From assembly GCA_027186245.1 (NCBI GenBank), contig CP114483.1, positions 13,164,220-13,228,219 on the forward strand: a DNA stretch of 64,000 nucleotides, in the 5' to 3' direction. Origin of the DNA: Coriaria nepalensis. Its lineage: Eukaryota > Streptophyta > Magnoliopsida > Cucurbitales > Coriariaceae. A program made the translations under genes and the position numbers. Every line of letters starts with the position of its first letter. Positions within the stretch are counted from its first letter, which is position 1. The notes beneath the pieces were generated by a model. It searched no databases. It was not told the origin of the DNA and saw nothing but the letters and a program-made list of their open reading frames with translations. Below, piece by piece: positions 1 to 12,260 of this stretch.

Positions 1-75
1 AAGAAAACTATGCATTTTTTAGCCTTAAAGTCGTATTATTGCGTCTCTTTTGGTCATTAAATCATTCAAAATCAC

Positions 76-85
76 TTCGTACGAA
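76..85. other. Perfect 10-bp palindrome TTCGTACGAA in monomer A (first instance)
   Basis: The sequence equals its own reverse complement and occurs at the same place in A once per 420 bp in both arms. B and C have only half-like forms around 'gaacgaattc' and 'cgaacaaattc', so it is a property of A alone. A dyad at a regular 420-bp pitch could bind a dimeric protein, but this is inference. It does not fit the CENP-B box pattern, because the CGGG core is missing. Confidence 0.6.
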
Positions 86-92
86 ATTCGCA

Positions 93-100
93 GTTTAAAC
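93..100. other. GTTTAAAC palindrome (PmeI site) once per trimer (first instance)
   Basis: This 8-bp palindrome lies eight bases after the TTCGTACGAA dyad in A and recurs with the 420-bp period in both arms. It is lost in few units, for example where the right arm has 'gtctaaac' (near 43240 and 46102). It is useful as a physical marker of the trimer period. Confidence 0.7.
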
Positions 101-217
101 ATTACTTTCGTGCATAACTTGTCGTTGATCGATTCAAGGCAACAACGCATTTGTTTCGCCTTAAAATCATGTCATTGAGTCTCTTGTAGTCATGAAATCA
201 TTCTAATTAATCCGAAC

Positions 218-223
218 GAATTC
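218..223. other. EcoRI site once per trimer in monomer B (first instance)
   Basis: GAATTC occurs within 'gaacgaattctatt' of B in most trimers of both arms and not in A or C. It is missing where B has 'gaacaaattc' (for example the units at 2941, 5461, 7141 and 7981) or the 1-bp deletion 'gaatttatt' near 2317. Digestion should give a 420-bp ladder with dimer and trimer bands from such losses. Confidence 0.7.
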
Positions 224-1270
224 TATTTTCGCCCTTCAAATATGATTTTCTTACATAACCTGCAATTAATATATTGAAGACAACAATGCATTCCTTTAGC
301 CTTAAAAAGCATGTCATTCAGTCTTTTCATGTCATTAAATTGTTTGAAAGCACGTCGAACAAATTCTATGTTTGCATTTAAAACCCGACTTTCATGCATA
401 ACTTGCAAATGATCTATTGAAGAAAACTATGCATTTTTTGATCCTTAAAGTCGTATTCTTGCGTCTCTTTTAGTCATTAAATCATTCTATATCACTTCGT
501 ACGAAATTCGCAGTTTAAACATGACTTTCCTGCATAACTTGCCGTTGACCAATTCAAGGAAACAACGCATTTGTTTAGCCTTAAAATCATGTCATTGAGT
601 CTCTTGTAGTCATGAAATCATTTTTATTAATCCGGACGAATTCTATTTTCGCCCTTCAAACATGATTTTCTTACATAGCTTGCAATTAATCTATTGAAGA
701 CAACAATGCATTCCTTTAGCCTTAGAACGCATGTCATTCAGTCTTTTCATGTCAATAAATTGTTAGAAAGCACGTCGAACCAATTCTATGTTTGCATTTA
801 AAACACGACTTTCATGCATAACTTCCAAATGATCTATTGAAGAAAACTATGCATTTTTTTAGCCTTAATGTCGTATTATTGCGTCTCTTTTGGTCATTAA
901 ATCATTCAAAATCACTTCGTACGAAATTCGCAGTTTAAACATGACTTTCGTGCATAACTTGTCGTTGATCGATTCAAGGCAACAACGCATTTGTTTCGCC
1001 TTAAAATCATGTCATTGAGTCTCTTGTAGTCATGAAATCATTCTAATTAATCCGAACGAATTCTATTTTCGCCCTTCAAACATGATTTTCTTACATAACT
1101 TGCAATTAATCTATTGAAGACAACAATGCATTCCTTTAGCCTTAAAAAGCATGTCATTCAGTCTTTTCATGTCATTAAATTGTTTGAAAGCACGTTGAAC
1201 AAATTCTGTGTTTGCATTTAAAACCTGACTTTCATGCATAACTTACAAATGATATATTGAAGAAAACTAT

Positions 1271-1406
1271 GCATTTTTTTATCCTTAAAGTCGTATTCTT
1301 GCGTCTCTTTTAGTCATTAAATCATTCTATATCACTTCGTACGAAATTCGCAGTTTAAACATGACTTTCGTGCATAACTTGCCGTTGATCGATTCAAGGC
1401 AACAAC
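1271..1406 (+). repeat. Example monomer A (136 bp) of a left-arm trimer
   Basis: Starts at 'gcat' plus a T run and ends at 'aaggcaacaac'. It shares with B and C a T-rich start followed by 'ccttaaa', then a 'gtctctt..gtcat.aaat' block, an 'acgaa.tt' block in the middle, and 'gactttc.tgcataactt' towards the end. A is distinguished by the palindrome TTCGTACGAA and by GTTTAAAC. The T run varies from six to seven bases and accounts for several of the 1-bp length differences between units. Confidence 0.9.
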
Positions 1407-1547
1407 GCATTTGTTTAGCCTTAAAATCATGTCATTGAGTCTCTTGTAGTCATGAAATCATTTTCATTAATCCGAACGAATTCTATTTTCGCCCTTCAAA
1501 CATGATTTTCTTACATAACTTGCAATTAATCTATTGAAGACAACAAT
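1407..1547 (+). repeat. Example monomer B (141 bp) of a left-arm trimer
   Basis: Starts 'gcatttgttt' and ends 'gaagacaacaat'. It aligns by eye with A and C over its full length. Its own marks are 'attaatccgaacgaattc', which carries an EcoRI site (GAATTC) once per trimer, and 'gattttcttacataacttgc' near the end. The A/C alternation in 'attaatmtattg' near its end decides whether the reverse strand has a TAG stop, and so whether a spurious 61-codon frame is open. Confidence 0.9.
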
Positions 1548-1690
1548 GCATTCCTTTAGCCTTAAAAAGCATGTCATTCAGTCTTTTCATGTCATTAAAT
1601 TGTTTGAAAGCACGTCGAACCAATTCTATGTTTGCATTTAAAACACGACTTTCATGCATAACTTGAAAATGATCTATTGAAGAAAACTAT
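1548..1690 (+). repeat. Example monomer C (143 bp) of a left-arm trimer
   Basis: Starts 'gcattcctttagcc' and ends 'gaagaaaactat'. It aligns with A and B by the same shared blocks. Its own marks are 'cattaaattgttwgaaagc', 'cacgtcgaac' and 'tgcatttaaaac'. Variants at 'cgaacaaattc' versus 'cgaaccaattc', and at 'tttgaaag' versus 'ttagaaag', sort the units into subtypes that recur at higher-order spacing. Confidence 0.9.
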
Positions 1691-2940
1691 GCATTTTTTT
1701 AGCCTTAAAGTCGTATTCTTGCGTCTCTTTTAGTCATTAAATCATTCTATATCACTTCGTACGAAATTCGCAGTTTAAACATGACTTTCCTGCATAACTT
1801 GTCGTTGATCGATTCAAGGCAACAACGCATTTGTTTAGCCTTAAAATCATGTCATTGAGTCTCTTGTAGTCATGCAATCATTTTTATTAATCCGAACGAA
1901 TTCCATTTTCGCCCTTCAAACATGATTTTCTTACATAACTTGCAATTAATCTATTGAAGACAACAATGCATTCCTTTAGCCTTAAAAAGCATGTCATTCA
2001 GTCTTTTCATGTCATTAAATTGTTAGAAAGCACGTCGAACCAATTCTATGTTTGCATTTAAAACCCGACTTTCATGCATAACTTGCAAATGATCTATTGA
2101 AGAAAACTATGCATTTTTTAGCCTTAAAGTCGTATTATTGCGTCTCTTTTGGTCATTAAATCATTCAAAATCACTTCGTACGAAATTCGCAGTTTAAACA
2201 TTACTTTCGTGCATAACTTGTCGTTGATCGATTCAAGGCAACAACGCATTTGTTTCGCCTTAAAATCATGTCATTGAGTCTCTTGTAGTCATGAAATCAT
2301 TCTAATTAATCCGAACGAATTTATTTTCGCCCTTCAAATATGATTTTCTTACATAACTTGCAATTAATATATTGAAGACAACAATGCATTCCTTTAGCCT
2401 TAAAAAGCATGTCATTCAGTCTTTTCATGTCATTAAATTGTTTGAAAGCACGTCGAACAAATTCTATGTTTGCATTTAAAACCCGACTTTCATGCATAAC
2501 TTGCAAATGATCTATTGAAGAAAACTATGCATTTTTTTATCCTTAAAGTCGTATTCTTGCGTCTCTTTTAGTCATTAAATCATTCTATATCACTTCGTAC
2601 GAAATTCGCAGTTTAAACATGACTTTCCTGCATAACTTGCCGTTTACCGATTCAAGGAAACAACGCATTTGTTTAGCCTTAAAATCATGTCATTGAGTCT
2701 CTTGTAGTCATGAAATCATTTTTATTAATCCGGACGAATTCTATTTTCGCCCTTCAAACATGATTTTCTTACATAACTTGCAATTAATCTATTGAAGACA
2801 ACAATGCATTCCTTTAGCCTTAAAAAGCATGTCATTCAGTCTTTTCATGTCATTAAATTGTTTGAAAGCACGTCGAACCAATTCTATGTTTGCATTTAAA
2901 ACACGACTTTCATGCATAACTTGCAAATGATCTATTGAAG

Positions 2941-5900
2941 AAAACTATGCATTTTTTTAGCCTTAAAGTCGTATTATTGCGTCTCTTTTGGTCATTAAAT
3001 CATTCAAAATCACTTCGTACGAAATTCGCAGTTTAAACATGACTTTCGTGCATAACTTGTCGTTGATCGATCCAAGGCAACAACGCATTTGTTTCGCCTT
3101 AAAACCATGTCATTGAGTCTCTTGTAGTCATGAAATCATTCTAATTAATCCGAACAAATTCTATTTTCGCCCTTCAAACATGATTTTCTTACATAACTTG
3201 CAATTAATCTATTGAAGACAACAATGCATTCCTTTAGCCTTAAAAAGCATGTCATTCAGTCTTTTCATGTCATTAAATTGTTAGAAAGCACGTCGAACCA
3301 ATTCTATGTTTGCATTTAAAACCCGACTTTCATGCATAACTTGCAAATGATATATTGAAGAAAACTACGCATTTTTTTATCCTTAAAGTCGTATTATTGC
3401 GTCTCTTTTGGTCATTAAATCATTCAAAATCACTTCGTACGAAATTCGCAGTTTAAACTTGACTTTCGTGCATAACATGTCGTTGATCGATTCAAGGCAA
3501 CAACGCATTTGTTTCGCCTTAAAATCATGTCATTGAGTCTCTTGTAGTCATGAAATCATTTTAATTAATCCGAACGAATTCTATTTTCGCCCCTCAAACA
3601 TGATTTTCTTACATAACTTGCAATTAATATATTGAAGACAACAATGCATTCCTTTGGCCTTAAAAAGCATGTCATTCAGTCTTTTCATGTCATTAAATTG
3701 TTAGAAAGCACGTCGAACCAATTCTATGTCTGCATTTAAAACCCGACTTTCATGCATAACTTGCAAATGATCTATTGAAGAAAACTATGCATTTTTTTAT
3801 CCTTAAAGTCATATTATTACGTCTCTTTTAGTCATTAAATCATTCAATATCACTTCGTACGAAATTCACAGTTTAAACATGACTTTCGTGCATAACTTGC
3901 CGTTGATCGATTCAAGGCAACAACACATTTGTTTAGCCTTAAAATCATGTCATTGAGTCTCTTGTAGTCATGAAATCATTTTTATTAATCCGAACGAATT
4001 CTATTTTCGCCCTTCAAACATGATTTTCTTACATAACTTGCAATTAATCTATTGAAGACAACAATGCATTCCTTTAGCCTTAAAAAGCATGTCATTCAGT
4101 CTTTTCATGTCATTAAATTGTTAGAAAGCACGTCGAACCAATTCTAAGTTTGCATTTAAAACCCGACTTTCATGCATAACTTGCAAATGATATATTGAAG
4201 AAAACTACGCATTTTTTTATCCTTAAAGTCGTATTATTGCGTCTCTTTTGGTCATTAAATCATTCAAAATCACTTCGTACGAAATTCGCAGTTTAAACAT
4301 GACTTTCGTGCATAACATGTCGTTGATCGATTCAAGGCAACAACGCATTTGTTTCGCCTTAAAATCATGTCATTGAGTCTCTTGTAGTCATGAAATCATT
4401 TTAATTAATCCGAACGAATTCTATTTTCGCCCCTCAAACATGATTTTCTTACATAACTTGCAATTAATATATTGAAGACAACAATGCATTCCTTTGGCCT
4501 TAAAAAGCATGTCATTCAGTCTTTTCATGTCATTAAATTGTTAGAAAGCACGTCGAACCAATTCTATGTTTGCATTTAAAACCCGACTTTCATGCATAAC
4601 TTGCAAATGATATATTGAAGAAAACTACGCATTTTTTTATCCTTAAAGTCGTATTATTGCGTCTCTTTTGGTCATTAAATCATTCAAAATCACTTCGTAC
4701 GAAATTCGCAGTTTAAACATGACTTTCGTGCATAACATGTCGTTGATCGATTCAAGGCAACAACGCATTTGTTTCGCCTTAAAATCATGTCATTGAGTCT
4801 CTTGTAGTCATGAAATCATTTTAATTAATCCGAACGAATTCTATTTTCGCCCCTCAAACATGATTTTCTTACATAACTTGCAATTAATATATTGAAGACA
4901 ACAATGCATTCCTTTGGCCTTAAAAAGCATGTCATTCAGTCTTTTCATGTCATTAAATTGTTAGAAAGCACGTCGAACCAATTCTATGTCTGCATTTAAA
5001 ACCCGACTTTCATGCATAACTTGCAAATGATCTATTGAAGAAAACTATGCATTTTTTTATCCTTAAAGTCATATTATTACGTCTCTTTTAGTCATTAAAT
5101 CATTCAATATCACTTCGTACGAAATTCACAGTTTAAACATGACTATCGTGCATAACTTGCCGTTGATCGATTCAAGGCAACAACGCATTTGTTTAGCCTT
5201 AAAATCATGTCATTGAGTCTCTTGTAGTCATGAAATCATTTTTATTAATCCGAACGAATTCTATTTTCTCCCTTCAAACATGATTTTCTTACATAACTTG
5301 CAATTAATCTATGGAAGACAACAATGCATTCCTTTAGCCTTAAAAAGCATGTCATTCAGTCTTTTCATGTCATTAAATTGTTTGAAAGCACGTCGAACCA
5401 ATTCTATGTTTGCATTTAAAACACGACTTTCATGCATAACTTGCAAATGATCTATTGAAGAAAACTATGCATTTTTTTAGCCTTAAAGTCGTATTATTGC
5501 GTCTCTTTTGGTCATTAAATCATTCAAAATCACTTCGTACGAAATTCGCAGTTTAAACATGACTTTCGTGCATAACTTGTCGTTGATCGATCCAAGGCAA
5601 CAACGCATTTGTTTCGCCTTAAAACCATGTCATTGAGTCTCTTGTAGTCATGAAATCATTCTAATTAATCCGAACAAATTCTATTTTCGCCCTTCAAACA
5701 TGATTTTCTTACATAACTTGCAATTAATCTATTGAAGACAACAATGCATTCCTTTAGCCTTAAAAAGCATGTCATTCAGTCTTTTCATGTCATTAAATTG
5801 TTAGAAAGCACGTCGAACCAATTCTATGTTTGCATTTAAAACCCGACTTTCATGCATAACTTGCAAATGATATATTGAAGAAAACTACGCATTTTTTTAT

Positions 5901-8900
5901 CCTTAAAGTCGTATTATTGCGTCTCTTTTGGTCATTAAATCATTCAAAATCACTTCGTACGAAATTCGCAGTTTAAACATGACTTTCGTGCATAACATGT
6001 CGTTGATCGATTCAAGGCAACAACGCATTTGTTTCGCCTTAAAATCATGTCATTGAGTCTCTTGTAGTCATGAAATCATTTTAATTAATCCGAACGAATT
6101 CTATTTTCGCCCCTCAAACATGATTTTCTTACATAACTTGCAATTAATATATTGAAGACAACAATGCATTCCTTTGGCCTTAAAAAGCATGTCATTCAGT
6201 CTTTTCATGTCATTAAATTGTTAGAAAGCACGTCGAACCAATTCTATGTCTGCATTTAAAACCCGACTTTCATGCATAACTTGCAAATGATCTATTGAAG
6301 AAAACTATGCATTTTTTTATCCTTAAAGTCATATTATTACGTCTCTTTTAGTCATTAAATCATTCAATATCACTTCGTACGAAATTCACAGTTTAAACAT
6401 GACTTTCGTGCATAACTTGCCGTTGATCGATTCAAGGCAACAACACATTTGTTTAGCCTTAAAATCATGTCATTGAGTCTCTTGTAGTCATGAAATCATT
6501 TTTATTAATCCGAACGAATTCTATTTTCGCCCTTCAAACATGATTTTCTTACATAACTTGCAATTAATCTATTGAAGACAACAATGCATTCCTTTAGCCT
6601 TAAAAAGCATGTCATTCAGTCTTTTCATGTCATTAAATTGTTAGAAAGCACGTCGAACCAATTCTATGTTTGCATTTAAAACACGACTTTCATGCATAAC
6701 TTGCAAATGATCTATTGAAGAAAACTATGCATTTTTTTAGCCTTAAAGTCGTATTATTGCGTCTCTTTTGGTCATTAAATCATTCAAAATCACTTCGTGC
6801 GAAATTCACAGTTTAAACATGACTTTCGTGCATAACTTGCCGTTGATCGATTCAAGGCAACAACGCATTTGTTTAGCCTTAAAATCATGTCATTGAGTCT
6901 CTTGTAGTCATGAAATCATTTTTATTAATCCGAACGAATTCTATTTTCGCCCTTCAAACATGATTTTCTTACATAACTTGCAATTAATCTATTGAAGACA
7001 ACAATGCATTCCTTTAGCCTTAAAAAGCATGTCATTCAGTCTTTTCATGTCATTAAATTGTTAGAAAGCACGTCGAACCAATTCTATGTTTGCATTTAAA
7101 ACCCGACTTTCATGCATAACTTGCAAATGATCTATTGAAGAAAACTATGCATTTTTTTATCCTTAAAGTCATATTATTGCGTCTCTTTTAGTCATTAAAT
7201 CATTCAATATCACTTCGTGCGAAATTCACAGTTTAAACATGACTTTCGTGCATAACTTGCCGTTGATCGATTCAAGGCAACAACGCATTTGTTTAGCCTT
7301 AAAATCATGTCATTGAGTCTCTTGTAGTCATGAAATCATTCTAATTAATCCGAACAAATTCTATTTTCGCCCTTCAAACATGATTTTCTTACATAACTTG
7401 CAATTAATATATTGAAGACAACAATGCATTCCTTTAGCCTTAAAAAGCATGTCATTCAGTCTTTTCATGTCACTAAATTGTTAGAAAGCACGTCGAACCA
7501 ATTCTATGTCTGCATTTAAAACCCGACTTTCATGCATAACTTGCAAATGATCTATTGAAGAAAACTATGCATTTTTTTATCCTTAAAGTCATATTATTGC
7601 GTCTCTTTTAGTCATTAAATCATTCAATATCACTTCGTACGAAATTCACAGTTTAAACATGACTTTCGTGCATAACTTGCCGTTGATCGATTCAAGGCAA
7701 CAACGCATTTGTTTAGCCTTAAAATCATGTCATTGAGTCTCTTGTAGTCATGAAATCATTTTTATTAATCCGAACGAATTCTATTTTCGCCCTTCAAACA
7801 TGATTTTCTTACATAACTTGCAATTAATCTATGGAAGACAACAATGCATTCCTTTAGCCTTAAAAAGCATGTCATTCAGTCTTTTCATGTCATTAAATTG
7901 TTTGAAAGCACGTCGAACCAATTCTATGTTTGCATTTAAAACACGACTTTCATGCATAACTTGCAAATGATCTATTGAAGAAAACTATGCATTTTTTTAG
8001 CCTTAAAGTCGTATTATTGCGTCTCTTTTGGTCATTAAATCATTCAAAATCACTTCGTACGAAATTCGCAGTTTAAACATGACTTTCGTGCATAACTTGT
8101 CGTTGATCGATCCAAGGCAACAACGCATTTGTTTCGCCTTAAAACCATGTCATTGAGTCTCTTGTAGTCATGAAATCATTCTAATTAATCCGAACAAATT
8201 CTATTTTCGCCCTTCAAACATGATTTTCTTACATAACTTGCAATTAATCTATTGAAGACAACAATGCATTCCTTTAGCCTTAAAAAGCATGTCATTCAGT
8301 CTTTTCATGTCATTAAATTGTTAGAAAGCACGTCGAACCAATTCTATGTTTGCATTTAAAACCCGACTTTCATGCATAACTTGCAAATGATATATTGAAG
8401 AAAACTACGCATTTTTTTATCCTTAAAGTCGTATTATTGCGTCTCTTTTGGTCATTAAATCATTCAAAATCACTTCGTACGAAATTCGCAGTTTAAACAT
8501 GACTTTCGTGCATAACATGTCGTTGATCGATTCAAGGCAACAACGCATTTGTTTCGCCTTAAAATCATGTCATTGAGTCTCTTGTAGTCATGAAATCATT
8601 TTAATTAATCCGAACGAATTCTATTTTCGCCCCTCAAACATGATTTTCTTACATAACTTGCAATTAATATATTGAAGACAACAATGCATTCCTTTGGCCT
8701 TAAAAAGCATGTCATTCAGTCTTTTCATGTCATTAAATTGTTAGAAAGCACGTCGAACCAATTCTATGTCTGCATTTAAAACCCGACTTTCATGCATAAC
8801 TTGCAAATGATCTATTGAAGAAAACTATGCATTTTTTTATCCTTAAAGTCATATTATTACGTCTCTTTTAGTCATTAAATCATTCAATATCACTTCGTAC

Positions 8901-8940
8901 GAAATTCACAGTTTAAACATGACTTTCGTGCATAACTTGT
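2941..8940 (+). repeat. Higher-order repeat with a 2520-bp lag (6 trimers), three partial copies
   Basis: The trimer at 2941 recurs at 5461 and 7981 with the same private variants: 'gatccaaggcaac' (near 3069, 5589, 8109), 'aaaaccatg' and 'ccgaacaaattc'. It is followed each time by a trimer with 'aaaactacgc', 'cataacatgt', 'cccctcaaac' and 'ctttggcc' (3361, 5881, 8401). Next comes one with 'atattattac' (3781, 6301, 8821). Copies one and two also share 'caacacattt'. The preceding trimer carries 'atggaagac' at 5311 and 7831. About four of six trimers are conserved; the intervening ones differ (4201 and 4621 are extra copies of the 3361 type, whereas 6721 is another type). Confidence 0.75.
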
Positions 8941-11900
8941 CGTTGATCGATTCAAGGCAACAACGCATTTGTTTCGCCTTAAAATCATGTCATTGAGTCT
9001 CTTGTAGTCATGAAATCATTTTTATTAATCCGAACGAATTCTATTTTCGCCCTTCAAACATGATTTTCTTACATAACTTGCAATTAATATATTGAAGACA
9101 ACAATGCATTCCTTTAGCCTTAAAAAGCATGTCATTCAGTCTTTTCATGTCATTAAATTGTTTGAAAGCACGTCGAACAAATTCTATGTTTGCATTTAAA
9201 ACCCGACTTTCATGCATAACTTGCAAATGATATATTGAAGAAAACTATGCATTTTTTTATCCTTAAAGTCGTATTCTTGCGTCTCTTTTAGTCATTAAAT
9301 CATTCTATATCACTTCGTACGAAATTCGCAGTTTAAACATGACTTTCCTGCATAACTTGCCGTTGACCGATTCAAGGCAACAACGCATTTGTTTAGCCTT
9401 AAAATCATGTCATTGAGTCTCTTGTAGTCATGAAATCATTTTTATTAATCCGAACGAATTCTATTTTCGCCCCTCAAACATGATTTTCTTACATAACTTG
9501 CAATTAATCTATTCAAGACAACAATGCATTCCTTTAGCCTTAAAAAGCATGTCATTCAGTCTTTTCATGTCATTAAATTGTTAGAAAGCACGTCGAACCA
9601 ATTCTATGTTTGCATTTAAAACCCGACTTTCATGCATAACTTGCAAATGATATATTGAAGAAAACTATGCATTTTTTTATCCTTAAAGTCATATTATTGC
9701 GTCTCTTTTAGTCATTAAATCATTCAATATCACTTCGTGCGAAATTCACAGTTTAAACATGACTTTCGTGCATAACTTGCCGTTGATCGATTCAAGGCAA
9801 CAACGCATTTGTTTAGCCTTAAAATCATGTCATTGAGTCTCTTGTAGTCATGAAATCATTTTTATTAATCCGAACGAATTCTATTTTCGCCCTTCAAACA
9901 TGATTTTCTTACATAACTTGCAATTAATCTATTGAAGACAACAATGCATTCCTTTAGCCTTAAAAAGCATGTCATTCAGTCTTTTCATGTCATTAAATTG
10001 TTAGAAAGCACGTCGAACCAATTCTATGTTTGCATTTAAAACCCGACTTTCATGCATAACTTGCAAATGATATATTGAAGAAAACTATGCATTTTTTTAT
10101 CCTTAAAGTCGTATTATTGCGTCTCTTTTAGTCATTAAATCATTCAATATCACTTCGTACGAAATTCACAGTTTAAACATGACTTTCGTGCATAACTTGC
10201 CGTTGATCGATTCAAGGCAACAACGCATTTGTTTAGCCTTAAAATCATGTCATTGAGTCTCTTGCAGTCATGAAATCATTTTTATTAATCCGAACGAATT
10301 CTATTTTCGCCCTTCAAATATGATTTTCTTACATAACTTGCAATTAATCTATTGAACACAACAATGCATTCCTTTAGCCTTAAAAAGCATGTCATTCAGT
10401 CTTTTCATGTCATTAAATTGTTTGAAAACACGTCGAACAAATCCTATGTTTGCATTTAAAACCTGACTTTCATGCATAACTTGCAAATGATATATTGAAG
10501 AAAACTATGCATTTTTTATCCTTAAAGTCGTATTATTGCGTCTCTTTTGGTCATTAAATCATTCAAAATCACTTCGTACGAAATTCGCAGTTTAAACATG
10601 ACTTTCGTGCATAACTTGTCGTTGATCGATTCAAGGCAACAACGCATTTGTTTCGCCTTAAAATCATGTCATTGAGTCTCTTGTAGTCATGAAATCATTT
10701 TTATTAATCCGAACGAATTCTATTTTCGCCCTTCAAACATGATTTTCTTACATAACTTGCAATTAATATATTGAAGACAACAATGCATTCCTTTAGCCTT
10801 AAAAAGCATGTCATTCAGTCTTTTCATGTCATTAAATTGTTTGAAAGCACGTCGAACAAATTCTATGTTTGCATTTAAAACCCGACTTTCATGCATAACT
10901 TGCAAATGATATATTGAAGAAAACTATGCATTTTTTTATCCTTAAAGTCGTATTCTTGCGTCTCTTTTAGTCATTAAATCATTCTATATCACTTCGTACG
11001 AAATTCGCAGTTTAAACATGACTTTCCTGCATAACTTGCCGTTGACCGATTCAAGGCAACAACGCATTTGTTTAGCCTTAAAATCATGTCATTGAGTCTC
11101 TTGTAGTCATGAAATCATTTTTATTAATCCGAACGAATTCTATTTTCGCCCCTCAAACATGATTTTCTTACATAACTTGCAATTAATCTATTCAAGACAA
11201 CAATGCATTCCTTTAGCCTTAAAAAGCATGTCATTCAGTCTTTTCATGTCATTAAATTGTTAGAAAGCACGTCGAACCAATTCTATGTTTGCATTTAAAA
11301 CCCGACTTTCATGCATAACTTGCAAATGATATATTGAAGAAAACTATGCATTTTTTTATCCTTAAAGTCATATTATTGCGTCTCTTTTAGTCATTAAATC
11401 ATTCAAAATCACTTCGTACGAAATTCGCAGTTTAAACATGACTTTCGTGCATAACTTGCCGTTGATCGATTCAAGGCAACAACGCATTTGTTTCGCCTTA
11501 AAATCATGTCATTGAGTCTCTTGTAGTCATGAAATCATTTTTATTAATCCGAACGAATTCTATTTTCGCCCTTCAAACATGATTTTCTTACATAACTTGC
11601 AATTAATATATTGAAGACAACAATGCATTCCTTTAGCCTTAAAAAGCATGTCATTCAGTCTTTTCATGTCATTAAATTGTTTGAAAGCACGTCGAACAAA
11701 TTCTATGTTTGCATTTAAAACTCGACTTTCATGCATAACTTGCAAATGATATATTGAAGAAAACTATGCATTTTTTTATCCTTAAAGTCGTATTCTTGCG
11801 TCTCTTTTAGTCATTAAATCATTCTATATCACTTCGTACGAAATTCGCAGTTTAAACATGACTTTCCTGCATAACTTGCCGTTGACCGATTCAAGGCAAC

Positions 11901-12260
11901 AACGCATTTGTTTAGCCTTAAAATCATGTCATTGAGTCTCTTGCAGTCATGAAATCATTTTTATTAATCCGAACGAATTCTATTTTCGCCCTTCAAATAT
12001 GATTTTCTTACATAACTTGCAATTAATCTATTGAAGACAACAATGCATTCCTTTAGCCTTAAAAAGCATGTCATTCAGTCTTTTCATGTCATTAAATTGT
12101 TTGAAAACACGTCGAACAAATCCTATGTTTGCATTTAAAACCTGACTTTCATGCATAACTTGCAAATGATATATTGAAGAAAACTATGCATTTTTTATCC
12201 TTAAAGTCGTATTATTGCGTCTCTTTTGGTCATTAAATCATTCAAAATCAATTCGTACGA
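8941..12260 (+). repeat. Higher-order repeat with a 1679-bp lag (4 trimers)
   Basis: Rare variants recur at 1679 bp: 'tattcaagac' (near 9511 and 11190), 'cttgcagtcatg' (10261 and 11940), and 'gaaaacacg' with 'aatcctatg' (near 10425 and 12104). The B variant that removes the reverse-strand TAG also recurs (9041 block and 10720 block). One T lost from the A T run accounts for 1679 instead of 1680. A further related trimer at 11560 gives an 840-bp echo. Confidence 0.7.

Larger units (their letters stand above)
1..2940 (+). repeat. Higher-order repeat with a lag of about 2100 bp (5 trimers)
   Basis: The first two trimers match those starting near 2101. Rare variants shared at a lag of 2098 are 'cttcaaatatg' (c at 237 and 2335) and 'caaggaaac' (aagg at 556 and 2654). 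'aaacattac' (near 97 and 2196) and 'ccggacgaattc' (near 632 and 2730) are also shared. The lag is 2 bp short of 5 x 420 because the second block lost one T and one C. The three trimers in between belong to other subtypes, so this is a block duplication and not a long regular series. Confidence 0.7.

Noticed and set aside
76..92. CENP-B box in monomer A
   Set aside because: The TTCG half is present, but the required CGGG core at the proper spacing is not. Only a generic dyad can be claimed.
223..408. Short open frame of 61 codons on the minus strand, repeated in about a dozen other left-arm units (for example 2321-2506, 9041-9226, 13659-13844, 23319-23504), and once on the plus strand at 26536-26721
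   Set aside because: It spans the C/B monomer boundary, exists only where one base removes a TAG present in most units, has no recognisable domain, and is part of a tandem satellite. Its apparent conservation is that of the repeat itself.
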